Below, one piece after another: positions 1 through 9,368 of a stretch of DNA of 20,288 nucleotides. The position numbers and the translations under genes are program-made. Source of the stretch: JBDTSW01 sp039930945 (GTDB lineage Bacteria > Actinomycetota > Thermoleophilia > Solirubrobacterales > 70-9); NCBI GenBank assembly GCA_039930945.1, contig JBDTSW010000029.1, positions 1 through 20,288 of the forward strand. The letters run 5' to 3'. Below the pieces are notes generated by a model. It was not told the DNA's origin. It made no database searches and saw only the letters and a list, made by a program, of their open reading frames with translations. Within the stretch, counting starts at the first letter, position 1; each line of letters starts with the position of its first letter.

Positions 1-681
1 CAGACGGCCCGCGTCCGGGCCCAGTGAGCGTGCGAGCAGGGGCCCGCATATCGCGATCACGAAACCGCAGAGGATCTCAACCCAAAAGGCGCCCAGCAGG
101 CGGGCCTCCGCGCCCTCGAACTCGACCGCGGTCGAGCCCTCGTCCAGGCCCTTTGGCAGGTCGATCGCCAGGCTGATCACGATTACCCCCGCGCCAAGGA
201 AGACCAGGACTCGGGCCAGCCGCCAGCGACCGAGCATGGCGAGGGCCACGATCACCACCGTGGCGATCGCGGCCGCCAACGGCAGGAAGGCGTGGGCCGA
301 GCCGGCGGTCTCGGCGGTGTCGGAGATCTGGGGCGGGGGCGCGATCGCCTCCACCTCGGCGGAGGCGGGGACGCCCGCGCGGACCTCTCTGTAGTCGGCG
401 AACTGGGAGACCGCGAGCAGGATCGCGGCGGCGACGGCGAGGCCGGCCACGGCCCGGGCGGGGGTGACTTCGCGCTCGGCCACCGCCAGCGCGCGCCTGG
501 CGAGCGTCAGCGCCGCCAGCAGCAGCGGGCGGACGAGGCGCCACACGGCGAGCACCACGTTGCCGATCCGCTGCGCCAGGCCGAGCGCCATCGCGGCCGG
601 GATCGCGAGCATCCCACGGCCGGTGGCGAGGATCTCCGCGAGCCCGTCAACGGGCTTGGCAGAGCGCCTTTTCAGCTTCAT
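1..681 (-). CDS. Divergent multi-pass membrane protein of unknown function (3' end outside window)
   Basis: Reading the minus strand from an ATG at 681 gives 227 codons without a stop to the window edge, so the C-terminus is missing. The protein starts MKLKRRSAKP, with a basic amphipathic N-terminal part (residues 1-72). Hydrophobic segments follow at about 77-95, 131-150, 157-173 and 195-217, which suggests an inner-membrane protein with four or more helices. The loop at 96-130 is proline- and acid-rich. Codon use is typical high-GC (third positions mostly G/C), which supports it over the overlapping Arg/Gly-rich frames. The ribosome binding site is weak (a G-run just upstream). It is transcribed divergently from fusA. 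I do not recognise the family; only membrane location is inferred. Confidence 0.7.
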   Translation of the reverse strand, partial: MKLKRRSAKPVDGLAEILATGRGMLAIPAAMALGLAQRIGNVVLAVWRLVRPLLLAALTLARRALAVAEREVTPARAVAGLAVAAAILLAVSQFADYREVRAGVPASAEVEAIAPPPQISDTAETAGSAHAFLPLAAAIATVVIVALAMLGRWRLARVLVFLGAGVIVISLAIDLPKGLDEGSTAVEFEGAEARLLGAFWVEILCGFVIAICGPLLARSLGPDAGRL

Positions 682-708
682 CGGACCCCCGGGAAGGGGG
701 TAGACCCT

Positions 709-718
709 CTGCTATAGT
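709..718 (+). promoter_or_regulatory. Candidate extended -10 promoter for fusA
   Basis: CTGCTATAGT at 709-718 contains TGC-TATAGT, matching the extended -10 pattern TGnTATAnT. No convincing -35 hexamer lies 16-18 nt upstream. It faces fusA and would give a 5' leader of roughly 220 nt. Two similar TATA motifs precede tuf (3085) and rpmJ (19445). The assignment rests on the motif and position only. Confidence 0.35.
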
Positions 719-823
719 CACGCGTCGCTCGCGCCTGAGCAAATGTTTCGGCGCGCGCGGATTCCTTTTCCATGGAGAGCCGCAGCATATAGGCGAGATC
801 GGGCTGGTTCAGCGGTAGCGCTT

Positions 824-844
824 GGGCCCGTTTCGGGCCTTTTT
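824..844 (+). terminator. Intrinsic terminator / possible attenuator in fusA leader
   Basis: GGCCCG (825-830) pairs with CGGGCC (834-839) across a TTT loop. A further G-T pair flanks the stem, and it is followed directly by a T-run (840-844). This is a classic rho-independent terminator shape. It lies about 100 nt downstream of the candidate promoter and 100 nt upstream of fusA, with no gene in between. It could therefore act as an attenuator, or end a transcript entering from the left. GGGC at 801-804 could compete for GCCC at 826-829, but no complete antiterminator was worked out. Confidence 0.6.
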
Positions 845-945
845 CATGCGCGGAAGACGGGATCACAACCTTCCTCCTCTCCTCCCACGAACGGCGCTGG
901 GCGCCGGATCACACCTAGAAACCCCTGACAAGACACGATGGACAA
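845..945 (+). promoter_or_regulatory. Structured 5' leader of fusA without a clear Shine-Dalgarno
   Basis: After the terminator-like hairpin the leader has a pyrimidine run (about 870-887, with two CCTCC motifs). A perfect hairpin follows, with CGGCGC (892-897), loop TGG and GCGCCG (901-906). The sequence before the fusA ATG is A/C-rich and shows only a GGA at 940-942, too close to be a normal ribosome binding site. A nine-codon frame starting at ATG 938 overlaps the fusA start but looks accidental. Confidence 0.4.
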
Positions 946-3072
<2,127 letters not shown>

Positions 3073-3080
3073 GCCCGGAT

Positions 3081-3090
3081 TGCCTATATT
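3081..3090 (+). promoter_or_regulatory. Candidate -10 element ahead of tuf
   Basis: TGCCTATATT in the fusA-tuf spacer closely resembles the TTGCTATATTTC motif before rpmJ at 19441-19452. A TTGACC hexamer at 3117-3122 could alternatively be a -35, but the sequence 17-18 nt after it does not look like a -10. tuf commonly has its own promoter in addition to read-through from fusA. No transcript evidence is available, so confidence is low. Confidence 0.3.
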
Positions 3091-3199
3091 TCCGGGGTTC
3101 GCCCGGGGCGGCGGAGTTGACCGCGCCCACAGGGCCACTCACTACAGCAAGACTTAGAGAAACCTAGAACCAGATTCAGACGGAAGAAAAAGGAGCAAG

Positions 3200-4384
<1,185 letters not shown>

Positions 4385-4393
4385 ACGGCCCAC

Positions 4394-4425
4394 GGGGCCG
4401 GTCCTGCCGGGGCCGGCCCTTATTT
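4394..4425 (+). terminator. Probable rho-independent terminator after tuf
   Basis: GGGCCGG (4395-4401) pairs perfectly with CCGGCCC (4413-4419) across an 11-nt loop and is followed by TTATTT. It starts 10 nt after the tuf stop codon and separates the str remnant from the S10 block. Termination may be partial. Confidence 0.65.
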
Positions 4426-4516
4426 CAGAAGGTTTCCGATACGACCAGGGGCGCGACCCCAGCCATGGGGCCGGCGCCCCGACTGCGCTAAGAGAACGAA
4501 GGAAGAGAAGACGAAA
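4426..4516 (+). promoter_or_regulatory. rpsJ leader with two alternative GC hairpins
   Basis: This 91-nt spacer contains GGGG-CGCGA-CCCC (4448-4460) and GGGGC with GCCCC (4467-4480). CCCC of the first could instead pair with GGGG of the second, so mutually exclusive folds are possible. The S10 leader is a known site of L4-mediated autoregulation in gammaproteobacteria; nothing here proves the same mechanism. A purine-rich AAGGAAGAG (4498-4506) is the likely ribosome binding site for rpsJ. No clear promoter was seen. Confidence 0.35.
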
Positions 4517-4837
4517 TTGGCCTCACTGGCCGCCACCCGAATCAGGATCCGCCTGAAGGCGTACGACCACGACGCGATCGATCGCGCCGCGCGCGAGATC
4601 GTCGAGACGGCGCAGCGCACCGGCGCGACCGTGTCTGGACCCGTTCCCCTGCCCACGGAGAAGAACGTCTACTGCGTGATTCGCTCCCCCTTCAAGGACA
4701 AGGACTCGCGCGAGCACTTCGAGATCCGTACCCACAAGCGGCTGATCGACATCCTCCAGCCGACCCCGAAGACGATCGATTCCCTGCAGCGCCTGGACGC
4801 GCTGCCGGCCGGCGTCGATATCGAGATCCGCACCTGA
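4517..4837 (+). CDS. rpsJ: 30S ribosomal protein S10
   Basis: A 106-residue small-subunit head protein that also acts as NusE in transcription antitermination complexes. RIRIRLKAYDHDAID near the N-terminus and the HKRLIDILQPTPKTIDSL segment are diagnostic. The start is TTG at 4517, chosen because it places the family core at the normal distance and lies downstream of a purine-rich ribosome binding site. Alternative ATG starts are not available in frame. It is the first gene of the S10 block, as in most bacteria, and is followed by rplC after 13 nt. Confidence 0.97.
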   Translation: MASLAATRIRIRLKAYDHDAIDRAAREIVETAQRTGATVSGPVPLPTEKNVYCVIRSPFKDKDSREHFEIRTHKRLIDILQPTPKTIDSLQRLDALPAGVDIEIRT

Positions 4838-4850
4838 GCCCGGGCCTCGC

Positions 4851-5464
4851 ATGGCGGCGATCATCGGCAAGAAGGTGGGCATGACCCAGGTATTCCTCCA
4901 GGACGGCACCCGCGTGCCCGTGACCGTGATCGAGGCCGGTCCCTGCACGGTCACCGCGCTGCGGGTCGAAGACCGCGACGGCTACGAGGCGCTGCAGTTG
5001 AGCTTCGACGCGGTCGCCGAGCGCAAGCTGACCAGGGCCGAGCTGGGCCACCTGAAGAAGGCCGGCGCGCCGCCCTCGCGGACGCTGGTGGAGTTCCGCG
5101 ACGAGGCCGGCGAGCGCCAGGTCGGCGACCAGGTGACCGTCAGCGATTTCGAGCCGGGCCAGCGGGTCAAGGTCTCGGGCACCGGTATCGGCAAGGGCTT
5201 CCAGGGCACGATCCGCCGCCACAACTTCAGCCGTGGCCCCGTCAGCCACGGCTCGCACAACGTTCGCGCTCCCGGGTCGATCGGCGCCAGCGCCGATCCC
5301 GCGTCTGGCCGGGCATGAAGATGCCCGGCCGGATGGGAGGCACGCGCGTCACCCAGCGGCGCCTCGAGGTCGTCGAGATCGACGCCGAGCGCAACCTGCT
5401 GTTGGTCCGCGGCGCCGTGCCGGGCGCGAAGGGCGGCACCGTGGAGGTGCGCAGCGATGGCTGA
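4851..5464 (+). CDS. rplC: 50S ribosomal protein L3, interrupted by an apparent frameshift
   Basis: L3 binds the 3' domain of 23S rRNA and nucleates large-subunit assembly. The first frame (4851-5318) reads MAAIIGKKVGMTQVF through GKGFQGTIRRHNF (113-125, with the glutamine that PrmB methylates in other bacteria) to GSIGASADP. It then hits a TGA at 5316. The C-terminal part continues one frame back: RVWPGMKMPGRMGGTRVTQ and onward to VEVRSDG, with its stop at 5462-5464. The break lies between 5298 and 5302, in a CCCGCG run. Rejoined, the protein is about 204-205 residues, normal or slightly short for L3. Because L3 is essential or nearly so, a sequencing or assembly error is the first explanation. 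A real shift with recoding is less likely: no standard slippery heptamer was seen. Confidence 0.9.
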
Positions 5465-5617
5465 GCGGCCAGCAGCGCCCCACCAGCACAACGTTGCCGG
5501 TTGCAAGTCTTCGCCTGGCAGCGTCCTCGGGCTTGCCCTTGCCGGTAGCAAGGGCTTCGCCCTGCGTCCTCGCCACGCTCGACTTTCTCTCGGCAACGCC
5601 GCACTGGAGGAGCGCTG
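5462..5617 (+). repeat. Family A palindromic spacer element, copy 1 (rplC-rplD)
   Basis: This spacer is homologous in layout to those at 7493-7658 and 10698-10863. Shared blocks in order are GGYTGCAAG, TCGCC, GCGTCCTC, a central hairpin, CTGCGTCCTCGCC, GCTCG-n-CTTTC and a terminal GGAGGAG (5606-5612) that is the rplD ribosome binding site. The central hairpin here is GCCCTTGC (5535-5542), loop CGGTA, GCAAGGGC (5548-5555). Its stem sequence differs from the other two copies, but stem length and location are kept. A 53-codon open frame (ATG 5457 to TGA 5618) bridges the spacer and overlaps the rplD start as TGATG. Confidence 0.65.
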
Positions 5618-6334
5618 ATGGCCGCCGCAGCGCCCACCAAGGCCCCGGTCCTCGGCAAGCAGTCGAAGGCCGACCTGCCCGCGACCGTCTTCGGCGAGGA
5701 CTTCCACGAGTCCCTGGTCCACGAGACGGCTCGCGCCGACCAGAACGCCCGCCGCCGGGGAACCGCATCGACGCTCGGTCGCGGCGAGGTCGCGATGACG
5801 ACCGCCAAGGCCTGGCGGCAGAAGGGAACCGGGCGCGCTCGCGCCGGCGCGCTCAGCGTGCCGCACCGTCGTGGCGGTGGCGTCGCCTTCGGCCCGAAGC
5901 CCCGCCACCACACCGTCAAGGTCAACCGCAAGGCCCGCCGCCGGGCGCTGCGCTCGGCGCTCTCGGTCCACGCCGCCCGCGGCAGCGTCGCCGTGCTCGA
6001 GGCCAAGGCCTTCTCCGAGCCCTCGACCAAGCAGGCTGCGGCCGCGCTCGCGAAGTGGGGGGCGAAGACGCCGCTGCTCGTGCTCGTCGACGTCGAGGAG
6101 ACCGGCGTCGTCAAGAGCTTCCGCAACATCCCCAGGGTCGCGGTGCTCTCGGCATCGGCCGCCGGCGTCGCCGACATCCTCGGCGCCGCTTCGCTGGCGA
6201 TCTCCCGCTCCGCCCTCGGGACCCTCGAGGCACGCGCCGGCGAGGTCAACCGAAGCGGCAGGAGCCCCGCGGCGCCCGGGCGCGAAGCGGAGGAGGTCAC
6301 AGGCAGTGATTCCGCGGGAGGTGAGTCCGAGTAA
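5618..6334 (+). CDS. rplD: 50S ribosomal protein L4 with C-terminal extension
   Basis: A 238-residue L4, whose loop lines the peptide exit tunnel and which represses its own operon in some bacteria. The core includes the GRGEVAMTTAKAWRQKGTGRARAG tunnel loop region (about 54-77) and the VPHRRGGGVAFGPKPR segment. The family core ends near residue 207. A low-complexity tail (about 208-238) contains GREAEEV, matching peptides in the S3 and S17 extensions, and marks a family C fragment. The ATG at 5618 follows a strong GGAGGAG. The stop overlaps the rplW start as TAATG, suggesting translational coupling. Confidence 0.97.
   Translation: MAAAAPTKAPVLGKQSKADLPATVFGEDFHESLVHETARADQNARRRGTASTLGRGEVAMTTAKAWRQKGTGRARAGALSVPHRRGGGVAFGPKPRHHTVKVNRKARRRALRSALSVHAARGSVAVLEAKAFSEPSTKQAAAALAKWGAKTPLLVLVDVEETGVVKSFRNIPRVAVLSASAAGVADILGAASLAISRSALGTLEARAGEVNRSGRSPAAPGREAEEVTGSDSAGGESE
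6276..6299 (+). repeat. Family C element fragment in the rplD 3' end
   Basis: The segment CGCGAAGCGGAGGAGGTC (6282-6299 with flanks) closely matches 9235-9252 in rpsC and 10198-10213 in rpsQ. It contains the small CGC-GAA-GCG hairpin (6281-6289). The frame is the same as in rpsC and rpsQ, encoding G(R/S)EAE(D/E)V. The first hairpin and outer stem of the full element are not evident, so this is a diverged or partial copy. Confidence 0.45.
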
Positions 6335-6630
6335 TGCTCGCTCGCCAGGTGATCATCGAGCCGGTCGTCTCCGAGAAGAGCTACGCGCTGATGGCGGACG
6401 GCAAGTACACCTTCCGGGTCGACGACCGCGCCCACAAGACGCAGGTCGCGCGCGCGGTCGAGGAGGTCTTCGGCGTCGCCGTCGTCGGCGTGCGCACGAT
6501 GCAGGTGCGCTCGAAGCCCAAGCGCCGCGGCCCGCACGCAGGCCGCACCCGCAGCTGGAAGAAGGCCATCGTCCAGCTCGCCCCGGGGGACCGGATCGAG
6601 CTGTTCGAGGGCGCCGCGGTGGCCGAATAG
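6334..6630 (+). CDS. rplW: 50S ribosomal protein L23
   Basis: A 98-residue protein at the peptide exit site, where trigger factor and SRP dock in other bacteria. IIEPVVSEKSYALM (7-20), YTFRVDDRAHKTQVARAVEEVF and the basic SKPKRRGPHAGR loop are typical. Length is normal. The ATG overlaps the rplD stop (TAATG), so translation is probably coupled. rplB follows after 13 nt. No unusual features. Confidence 0.97.
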   Translation: MLARQVIIEPVVSEKSYALMADGKYTFRVDDRAHKTQVARAVEEVFGVAVVGVRTMQVRSKPKRRGPHAGRTRSWKKAIVQLAPGDRIELFEGAAVAE

Positions 6631-6643
6631 CGGTGATCGACTG

Positions 6644-7495
6644 ATGGCCAACCGAAAGACCAAGCCCACCAGCCCGGCGCGCCGCTTCGGCACCTACCCG
6701 CTGCGCGAGGAGCTCACGGGCGACGCCCCGAACAAGGCCCTGACCAAGGGCAAGGCGCAGACCGGCGGCCGCAACGTCCACGGGCGCGTCACCTCGCGCC
6801 ATCGCGGCGGCGGCGCCAAGCGCCGCTACCGGCAGATCGACTTCAAGCGCCGCAAGGACGGGGTGCCGGCGAAGATCGCCTCGATCGAGTACGACCCCAA
6901 CCGCAGCGCCTATATCGCCCTGCTGCACTACGCCGATGGCGTCAAGAGCTACATCCTCGCGCCGCAGGGCATCAGCCCCGGCGACACTGTGGAGTCCGGC
7001 CCCGGAGCCGACATCCGCGCGGGCAACGCCCTGCCGCTGAGCGCGATCCCGACGGGCACCGTGGTCCATAACGTCGAGCTCGTCGCCGATCAGGGCGGCC
7101 GCCTGGGCCGCGCCGCCGGATCGGCGATCCAGGTCGTCGCCAAGGAGGGACCGCTGGTGACCCTGCGCCTGCCGTCTTCGGAGATGCGCCTGGTTCGCGG
7201 TGAGTGCCGCGCGACCGTGGGCACGCTGTCCAACGCCGAGCACCAGAACCTGACGATCGGCAAGGCGGGTCGCAACCGCCACAAGGGCAAGCGTCCCCAG
7301 ACCCGCGGCGTCGCCATGAACCCGGTCGACCATCCGCATGGTGGCGGCGAGGCGCACCACACGCCCGGCGGCCACCCGGTGACCCCCTGGGGCAAACCGA
7401 CGCTCGGCTACCGCACTCGCAAGAAGGTCAAGGCCAGCAGCAAGATGATCGTGCGCGGCCGCCGGCGTGGCAAGCGAAAGGGAGGCAATCGTTAG
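6644..7495 (+). CDS. rplB: 50S ribosomal protein L2
   Basis: A 283-residue protein essential for subunit association and peptidyl transferase activity. GGRNVHGRVTSRHRGGGAKR near residue 43 and the C-terminal AMNPVDHPHGGGE motif (around 224-236, containing the conserved histidine and loop near the catalytic centre) identify it. Length is normal (about 275-280 in the family). The start ATG follows TGAC at the end of a 13-nt spacer from rplW. The stop TAG at 7493-7495 coincides with the left end of a family A element, which then separates it from rpsS. Confidence 0.98.
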   Translation: MANRKTKPTSPARRFGTYPLREELTGDAPNKALTKGKAQTGGRNVHGRVTSRHRGGGAKRRYRQIDFKRRKDGVPAKIASIEYDPNRSAYIALLHYADGVKSYILAPQGISPGDTVESGPGADIRAGNALPLSAIPTGTVVHNVELVADQGGRLGRAAGSAIQVVAKEGPLVTLRLPSSEMRLVRGECRATVGTLSNAEHQNLTIGKAGRNRHKGKRPQTRGVAMNPVDHPHGGGEAHHTPGGHPVTPWGKPTLGYRTRKKVKASSKMIVRGRRRGKRKGGNR

Positions 7496-7658
7496 CGATG
7501 ACTCCTCCCACGACAGCCCGCCCCACCCGCCTGCAAACCAGCGCCATGCGGCGCCCTCGCTCGCTCGCGTGCCCAGAGGGCACGCCACGCGAGCTGCGTC
7601 CTTGCCCGGCTCGGTTTTCGCCGGCTGGGTCGCACCGCCGCGGAAGGAGGCATCGCTG
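7493..7658 (+). repeat. Family A palindromic spacer element, copy 2 (rplB-rpsS)
   Basis: These 166 nt align without gaps to 10698-10863, with about 135 identical positions by hand count. The similarity begins at the TAG stop of rplB. The central hairpin is GCGTGCCC (7567-7574), loop AGA, GGGCACGC (7578-7585). An alternative 9-bp pairing, GCTCGCGTG (7563-7571) with CACGCGAGC (7586-7594), excludes it. The right end supplies the rpsS ribosome binding site GGAAGGAGG (7642-7650). A 53-codon frame (ATG 7498 to TGA 7659) bridges the spacer. Differences from copy 3 fall evenly over its three codon positions, so a conserved peptide is not supported. Confidence 0.8.
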
Positions 7659-7931
7659 ATGGGTCGATCCACGAAGAAGGGGCCGTTCGTCGACGAGCGG
7701 CTGATGGGGCGGATCGCGAAGATGAACGCGTCCGGCGACAAGCAGATGGTCAAGACCTGGTCGCGGACCTCGACCGTCTTCCCGGAGATGGTCGGCCACA
7801 CGATCGCCGTCCACGACGGTCGCAAACACGTCCCGGTGTTCGTCTCCGAGTCGATGGTCGGCCACAAGCTCGGCGAGTTCGCGCCGACCCGCACCTTCCG
7901 CGCCCACTCCGGGACCAAGGCGGATCGGTAG
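7659..7931 (+). CDS. rpsS: 30S ribosomal protein S19
   Basis: A 90-residue small-subunit head protein, at the interface with S13 and the A-site finger region. MGRSTKKGPFVDERLM, KTWSRTSTVFPEMVGHTIAVHDGRKHVPV and GHKLGEFAPTRTFRAH are canonical. The ATG at 7659 is chosen over longer in-frame readings through the upstream repeat. It gives the family N-terminus and lies 8 nt after GGAAGGAGG. rplV follows 8 nt downstream. Nothing else is unusual. Confidence 0.98.
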   Translation: MGRSTKKGPFVDERLMGRIAKMNASGDKQMVKTWSRTSTVFPEMVGHTIAVHDGRKHVPVFVSESMVGHKLGEFAPTRTFRAHSGTKADR

Positions 7932-7939
7932 AGACGGCG

Positions 7940-8305
7940 ATGGCCAAGGCCACGACCGACACCCCGACAGCAAGCGTGCGCGCCAAGGCGCGCTACGTCC
8001 GCGTGGCGCCGCGCAAGGCCCGCCTGGTCGCCGATCAGATCAGAGGCCTGTCGGTACCCGACGCGCAGACGCTGCTGCAGTTCTCCTCGAGGGGCGCCGC
8101 TCGCGACCTCGCGAAGCTGATCGACTCCGCCGCCGCCAACGCCGAGAACAACCACGAGCTGATCGCCGAGGACATGCGGATCGCCGAGATCCGGGTGGAC
8201 GAGGGGCCGACGCTGAAGCGCTGGCGGGCACGCGCCCGCGGACGTGCCGCGCGGATCGAGAAGAAGACCTGCCACGTGAGTGTCGTGCTCACACCCACCG
8301 AGTAG
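7940..8305 (+). CDS. rplV: 50S ribosomal protein L22
   Basis: A 121-residue protein whose beta-hairpin reaches into the peptide exit tunnel. ARYVRVAPRKARLVADQIRG (17-36) and the hairpin segment GPTLKRWRARARGRAARI (89-106) followed by KKTCHVSVV are diagnostic. The first twelve residues are a short Thr/Ala-rich extension. It lies between rpsS and rpsC in the standard S10 order, with 16 nt before rpsC. Confidence is high on sequence and context. Confidence 0.98.
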   Translation: MAKATTDTPTASVRAKARYVRVAPRKARLVADQIRGLSVPDAQTLLQFSSRGAARDLAKLIDSAAANAENNHELIAEDMRIAEIRVDEGPTLKRWRARARGRAARIEKKTCHVSVVLTPTE

Positions 8306-8321
8306 CCGAGGAGCACCGCTA

Positions 8322-9368
8322 ATGGGACAGAAGATCCACCCCGAAGGTTTCCGCGTCGGCTATATCCACGATTGGAAGGCGACCTGGTTCAACAAGCGGG
8401 AGTTCGCCGACTACCTGTTCGAAGACCTGGCGATTCGCGACCACATCGAGGGCAAGCTCGCCCACGCCGGGCTCTCCGACATCAAGATCACCAAGCAGCG
8501 CGGTGAGATCGAGATCGATATCCACACCGCCCGCCCGGGAATCGTGATCGGCAAGTCCGGGTCCGAGGTCGACGCGCTGCGCCGGGACCTGCACAAGATC
8601 ACCGGCAAGCCGGTGAAGGTGAACATCCGCGAGATCAAGCGGCCCGAGCTGGACGCCAAGCTCGTCGCCCAGTCGATCGCCGAGCAGCTGCAGAACCGCG
8701 TCGCCTTCCGGCGAGCGATGAAGCGCGCCCTGACCTCCGCCATGCGCTCCGGCGCCAAGGGCGTCAAGGTGCAGGTCTCCGGCCGCCTGGGCGGCGCCGA
8801 GATGGCGCGCACCGAGGGCTACTCGGACGGGCGGGTGCCGCTGCATACGCTCCGTGCGGACATCGACTACGGCTTCACCGAGGCGAGGACGACCACGGGG
8901 CGGATCGGCGTCAAGTGTTGGATCAACAACGGCGAGGTGATGCCGGAGGGCTTTCACAGCGCCAAGGACGAAAACGAGGACACCGCCCCCCGTCCCGGTC
9001 GCAAGCGCCGCGGCGGTGAACGAGGAGGCCGTCCCGGCCAGCGCGGCGGCGGCACCGGCCGGCGCGACTCGGCGCCCCGCCCAAAGCCCGCCGCTGCGAA
9101 GGCTGGGGCCAAGCCTGCCACCAAGGAAGCGCCCGCCGAAGCCAAGGAGGCCCCCGCCGGAACCAGCGGCGAAGCCGCGGTAGACCAGGCCAAACCTGCC
9201 GCCACTCCGGCGCCCGAACCCGCCGACACCGGACGCGAAGCGGAGGATGTCGGCGGAGCTATTCCGGAGGACGTCGGCGGAGAGTCTATTCCGGAGGACG
9301 TCGGCGGAGAGTCTGCTGCTCCCGAGCCGGCCGCTGAGGCAAAGCCGGACGCCGGCGGTGATGGCTGA
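8322..9368 (+). CDS. rpsC: 30S ribosomal protein S3 with long C-terminal tail
   Basis: A 348-residue S3, part of the mRNA entry channel and helicase site. The KH domain with GKSG (77-80) and the C-terminal S3 domain through GVKCWINNGEVMPEG (196-210) are canonical. The family core ends near 212-218. A basic Arg/Gly stretch follows (about 224-250), then an Ala/Pro/Lys-rich stretch, then an acidic part (283-332) that includes a family C element and two exact IPEDVGGES repeats. Actinobacterial S3 proteins are often longer than 210-230 residues, but this tail is extreme. The ATG at 8322 follows GAGGAG. The stop overlaps rplP as TGATG. Confidence 0.97.
   Translation: MGQKIHPEGFRVGYIHDWKATWFNKREFADYLFEDLAIRDHIEGKLAHAGLSDIKITKQRGEIEIDIHTARPGIVIGKSGSEVDALRRDLHKITGKPVKVNIREIKRPELDAKLVAQSIAEQLQNRVAFRRAMKRALTSAMRSGAKGVKVQVSGRLGGAEMARTEGYSDGRVPLHTLRADIDYGFTEARTTTGRIGVKCWINNGEVMPEGFHSAKDENEDTAPRPGRKRRGGERGGRPGQRGGGTGRRDSAPRPKPAAAKAGAKPATKEAPAEAKEAPAGTSGEAAVDQAKPAATPAPEPADTGREAEDVGGAIPEDVGGESIPEDVGGESAAPEPAAEAKPDAGGDG
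9162..9259 (+). repeat. Family C palindromic element inside rpsC
   Basis: These 98 nt match 10125-10222 in rpsQ at about 84 positions without gaps, and in the same reading frame. Hairpin 1 is GCGGC (9166-9170), GAA loop, GCCGC (9174-9178). Hairpin 2 has outer stem GCCGACA (9222-9228) with TGTCGGC (9248-9254) and an inner CGC-GAA-GCG (9234-9242). Relative to the rpsQ copy, stem changes are paired (GCGGC/GCCGC versus GCGAC/GTCGC, and CGC/GCG versus AGC/GCT). It encodes an acidic tail peptide of S3. Confidence 0.8.
9261..9314 (+). repeat. Two exact 27-nt tandem repeats in rpsC
   Basis: Units 9261-9287 and 9288-9314 are identical, each encoding IPEDVGGES. A third, imperfect relative overlaps the end of the family C element just upstream (about 9240-9260, EAEDVGG). 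The repeats expand the acidic tail of S3 in frame and probably arose by slippage or unequal exchange of the element's right end. Confidence 0.9.

Noticed and set aside
77..544. Minus-strand Arg/Gly-rich 155-codon frame
   Set aside because: It is an out-of-phase shadow of the membrane-protein frame 681-1, which has normal codon use and hydrophobic segments.
801..823. tRNA-like D-arm string (TGGTTCAGCGGTAGCGC) before the fusA leader terminator
   Set aside because: No matching acceptor stem, anticodon arm or T-arm follows; the next bases form the terminator hairpin.
5298..5302. Programmed frameshift in rplC
   Set aside because: No standard slippery heptamer or downstream stimulatory structure was recognised; an indel error is simpler, although it is kept as an open point in the findings.
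7467..7658. Longer in-frame N-terminal extensions of S19 and L14 through the family A elements
   Set aside because: The standard starts have strong Shine-Dalgarno sequences and give canonical N-termini; upstream GTG codons (7569, 10774) lack them.
7498..7659. 53-codon frame (and its relatives at 5457-5618 and 10703-10864) as a conserved small protein family
   Set aside because: Peptides of copies 2 and 3 share 37 of 53 residues, but nucleotide differences are spread evenly over codon positions and no separate ribosome binding site is obvious. The repeat DNA explains the similarity.
6353..8275. Very long minus-strand frames across the S10 genes, including similar peptides on the minus strand of the family A elements
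   Set aside because: High-GC antisense frames of r-protein genes are usually open; the similar peptides are explained by the repeated DNA.
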